From: an uncultured Eubacteriales bacterium
Lineage (GTDB): Bacteria; Bacillota; Clostridia; Lachnospirales; Lachnospiraceae
NCBI GenBank assembly: GCA_951800645.1
Contig: CATOIK010000003.1
Span: 62,001 to 126,000 of the forward strand
Reading direction: 5' to 3'
Length of the DNA stretch: 64,000 nt
Shown here: piece by piece, positions 62,260 to 64,000 of the stretch
Position numbering within the stretch: the first letter of the stretch is position 1
How the letters are laid out: each line of letters starts with the position of its first letter
The notes under the pieces: model-generated
The model's input: only the letters and a program-made list of their open reading frames with translations
Told to the model about the DNA's origin: nothing
The model's database searches: none
Position numbers and translations under genes: made by a program

Positions 62260-63120
62260 CTACTGAATCCGGTAATCCAATGCGTCCCGCAGGCCGTCTC
62301 CAAACAGGTTGAAAGACAGCACCAAACTGGCAATGGCCAGGCCGGGGAAGAAAATCATCCACCATTCTCCTGTCAGGATGTAGCCTCTAGCCTCGGAAAT
62401 CATGTAGCCCCACTCCGGAGTAGGCGGCTGTACGCCGATGCCTAAGAAGCTTAAGCTGGAGATGGTTAATATGGCACTGCCCAGGCTTAAAGAAAGCCGC
62501 ACCAGAATAGGTGTAATACAGTTGGGCAGAATGTGCCGAAACAAAATCTGCCTTCTGGGAAGTCCGATGGCGTGCTCTCCTTCTATAAATGCGCTCTGCT
62601 TTACAGAAAGAGTCTGGGCGTACATCAGACGGGCAAAGTTTGGAATGCCGGCAATGCCTACAGCCAGCATGGCGCTGAAGCTGTTGCGGCCCAATGCCAC
62701 GGAAATGGACATAACCAGAATCAGCATAGGAAATGCCTGCAGGGAATCCATAACCCGCATAATCAGGCCGGATAACTTTCCCTGGTAGTAACCGGAAAAA
62801 GCGCCTAAGGGAATGCCGATGCACAGGGAAATGGACACAGCCACAAACCCCAGCAAAAGAGAGATTCTGGCGCCGCACATCATACGGCTTAAAATATCCC
62901 GGCCAAAGTTATCGGTACCCATCAGATGGGCCATGCTGGGCGCTAAAAGCTTGTCTCCCATGGCAACCTCTGTAGGGCTGTAGGGGGTGTAGAAAAAGGA
63001 TACTACACCAATCACCAGCCAGGCCAGAATACAGACGCCTCCGGCCAGGGCCATTTTCTGCCGAAGCAGCTTCTGAAAGAAGGAGGGTCTGTCAAACCCT
63101 GCATTATTCTGTTTCTTCAT
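62260..63120 (-). CDS. ABC transporter permease (OppC/DppC type)
   Basis: 286 residues. N-terminal helix (AGGVCILAWLVIGVVSFF), then the BPD_transp_1 domain with the EAA loop ALGRNSFSAMLAVGIAGIPNF-like and FRHILPNCITPILVRLSLS (about 190); C-terminal ends DALDYRIQ. Partner of the next gene. Lies 17 bases downstream of the B-type permease. Confidence 0.93.
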   Translation of the reverse strand: MKKQNNAGFDRPSFFQKLLRQKMALAGGVCILAWLVIGVVSFFYTPYSPTEVAMGDKLLAPSMAHLMGTDNFGRDILSRMMCGARISLLLGFVAVSISLCIGIPLGAFSGYYQGKLSGLIMRVMDSLQAFPMLILVMSISVALGRNSFSAMLAVGIAGIPNFARLMYAQTLSVKQSAFIEGEHAIGLPRRQILFRHILPNCITPILVRLSLSLGSAILTISSLSFLGIGVQPPTPEWGYMISEARGYILTGEWWMIFFPGLAIASLVLSFNLFGDGLRDALDYRIQ

Positions 63121-63137
63121 CTTCCGTCCTCTGCCTC

Positions 63138-64000
63138 CTAATATGTAATTCTTGGGTCAACCACCGTGTACAGAATATCCAGAATCAAGTTGATAAACAT
63201 GTAAATCAGAACACTGATAACCGTAAACGCCTGTACCGGCGCATAATCTGTCTGAAGAATAGACTGGGTTATGTAGCTTCCTATACCGGGCCAGTTAAAG
63301 ATGGTTTCCACCACTACTGCATTACCGATCAAGCCGCCTAACTGGGCGCCGATAACCGTCAGCACCGGAACCAGAATATTCCTAAAACCATGTTTTCCGA
63401 TGACCTTGCTCTCCTTAATGCCTTTGGACCGGGCAGTGCGGATATAATCCAGATTCAGCACCTCAATCATATTGCTGCGGGTCATTCTGGAAATAATAGC
63501 CAGGGAACCGAAGCACAGGCACAGTGCAGGAAGGAAAATGTGGGAAATGGCGCTTTTAAAAGCCACAATATCCCCAGTCAGAATACTGTCCAGCAAATAC
63601 AGTCCGGTAATGTGGGTAGGCGGAAAAATCTCATCAGAAATCCGCCCGAAAGGTGCGGGAATCATCTCAAATTTGGCGTACAGTAGATAAATCAGCATAA
63701 AGCCCAGCCAGAACACCGGCACACTGGTTCCCAGCAAGGTAATGACCCTGGAAATGTGATCCACTGCTGAATCCTTTTTCGCTGCCGCATAGATGCCTAC
63801 TGGAACGCCAATCAGCACTGCCAAAAGCAGGGCGCACAGCGCCAGCTCAAAAGATGCAGGAAAGCGCATGGCAAAGTCCTCCGCAACCGGCCGTCCGGTG
63901 TGCCAGGCAGTTCCTAAATCTCCTCTTGCCACCTCGCTTACATAAACCACAAACTGTTCCGGAATGGGCTTGTTAAGCCCCATTTCTTCCCGAATCCGTT
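63138..64000 (-). CDS. ABC transporter permease (OppB/DppB type), partial at its N-terminus
   Basis: The frame runs unbroken to the window edge (about 287 codons), so the true start is outside. BPD_transp_1 domain with EAA loop KVIGKHGFRNILVPVLTVIG and C-terminal YTVVDPRITY, typical of the OppB family. The N-terminal part visible (RIREEMGLNKPIPEQFVVYV) matches the periplasmic loop that follows the first helix of DppB. First gene of the operon that follows in the order permease B, permease C, binding protein, ATPase D, ATPase F. Confidence 0.92.
   Translation of the reverse strand, partial: RIREEMGLNKPIPEQFVVYVSEVARGDLGTAWHTGRPVAEDFAMRFPASFELALCALLLAVLIGVPVGIYAAAKKDSAVDHISRVITLLGTSVPVFWLGFMLIYLLYAKFEMIPAPFGRISDEIFPPTHITGLYLLDSILTGDIVAFKSAISHIFLPALCLCFGSLAIISRMTRSNMIEVLNLDYIRTARSKGIKESKVIGKHGFRNILVPVLTVIGAQLGGLIGNAVVVETIFNWPGIGSYITQSILQTDYAPVQAFTVISVLIYMFINLILDILYTVVDPRITY

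Overview
The window looks like a chromosomal segment of a spore-forming, strictly anaerobic Clostridia species, most likely Lachnospiraceae, with roughly half G+C by eye. The pointers are a pyruvate:ferredoxin oxidoreductase, formate-tetrahydrofolate ligase, a Csp-type subtilisin, SpoIIIE/FtsK next to a TepA-like protease, a SEDS/PBP pair, a leucine T-box and strong AGGAGG ribosome sites. I cannot name the species from sequence alone. Almost all genes lie on the minus strand. There is no rRNA, tRNA, CRISPR array, insertion sequence or prophage that I can support.

Regions (minus-strand genes are read from high to low coordinates). 1-10.6 kb: a compact housekeeping run, fhs-murE-murF-priA-def-fmt-Zn peptidase-rsmB-rlmN (rlmN cut by the window edge). 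It joins one-carbon supply (formyl-THF, used by Fmt), cell-wall precursor synthesis, replication restart, N-terminal Met processing and rRNA methylation. 10.6-17.4 kb: ftsK, a TepA/ClpP-like protease, cardiolipin synthase and O-acetylhomoserine sulfhydrylase. 17.5-26.6 kb: a DUF368 lipid-carrier transporter, an SDR oxidoreductase, GNAT, a heterodimeric ABC exporter, a BrkB-like membrane protein, NUDIX and a MATE pump with a probable leader-peptide attenuator. 26.7-36.3 kb: a Csp-like protease, M32 carboxypeptidase, an ABC-class ATPase, NUDIX and a three-subunit molybdenum hydroxylase. 36.3-45.4 kb: PBP/SEDS pair, U32 protein, zapA, ruvBA, a divergent RNase H-fold nuclease and a short DtxR-like regulator. 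45.5-58.6 kb: PFOR, a VanW protein, P1 peptidase, AI-2E-family transporter, a cluster of four very small genes, an L,D-transpeptidase and T-box-controlled leuS. 58.6-64 kb: an oligopeptide ABC importer (F-D-A-C-B order), cut by the window end.

The least explained parts are: (i) the 53.7-55.0 kb cluster of tiny genes, headed by a 72-residue protein with 15 cysteines and an internal duplication, with sporulation-type -10 sequences; (ii) a 121-bp, multi-hairpin repeat present twice in the same orientation (about 32.0 and 49.3 kb); (iii) a 29-codon basic leader ORF that overlaps a terminator-like hairpin directly before the MATE gene; (iv) a LexA-like box between ruvAB and a nuclease gene; (v) a three-hairpin leader in front of the PFOR gene.

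Start codons were re-chosen from ribosome binding sites where the longest ORF was clearly too long (priA, fhs, ftsK, ABC permease, M32 peptidase, ATPase, NUDIX, XDH subunits, ruvA, dppF, SBP and small genes). All assignments are from reading motifs; no database search was run.
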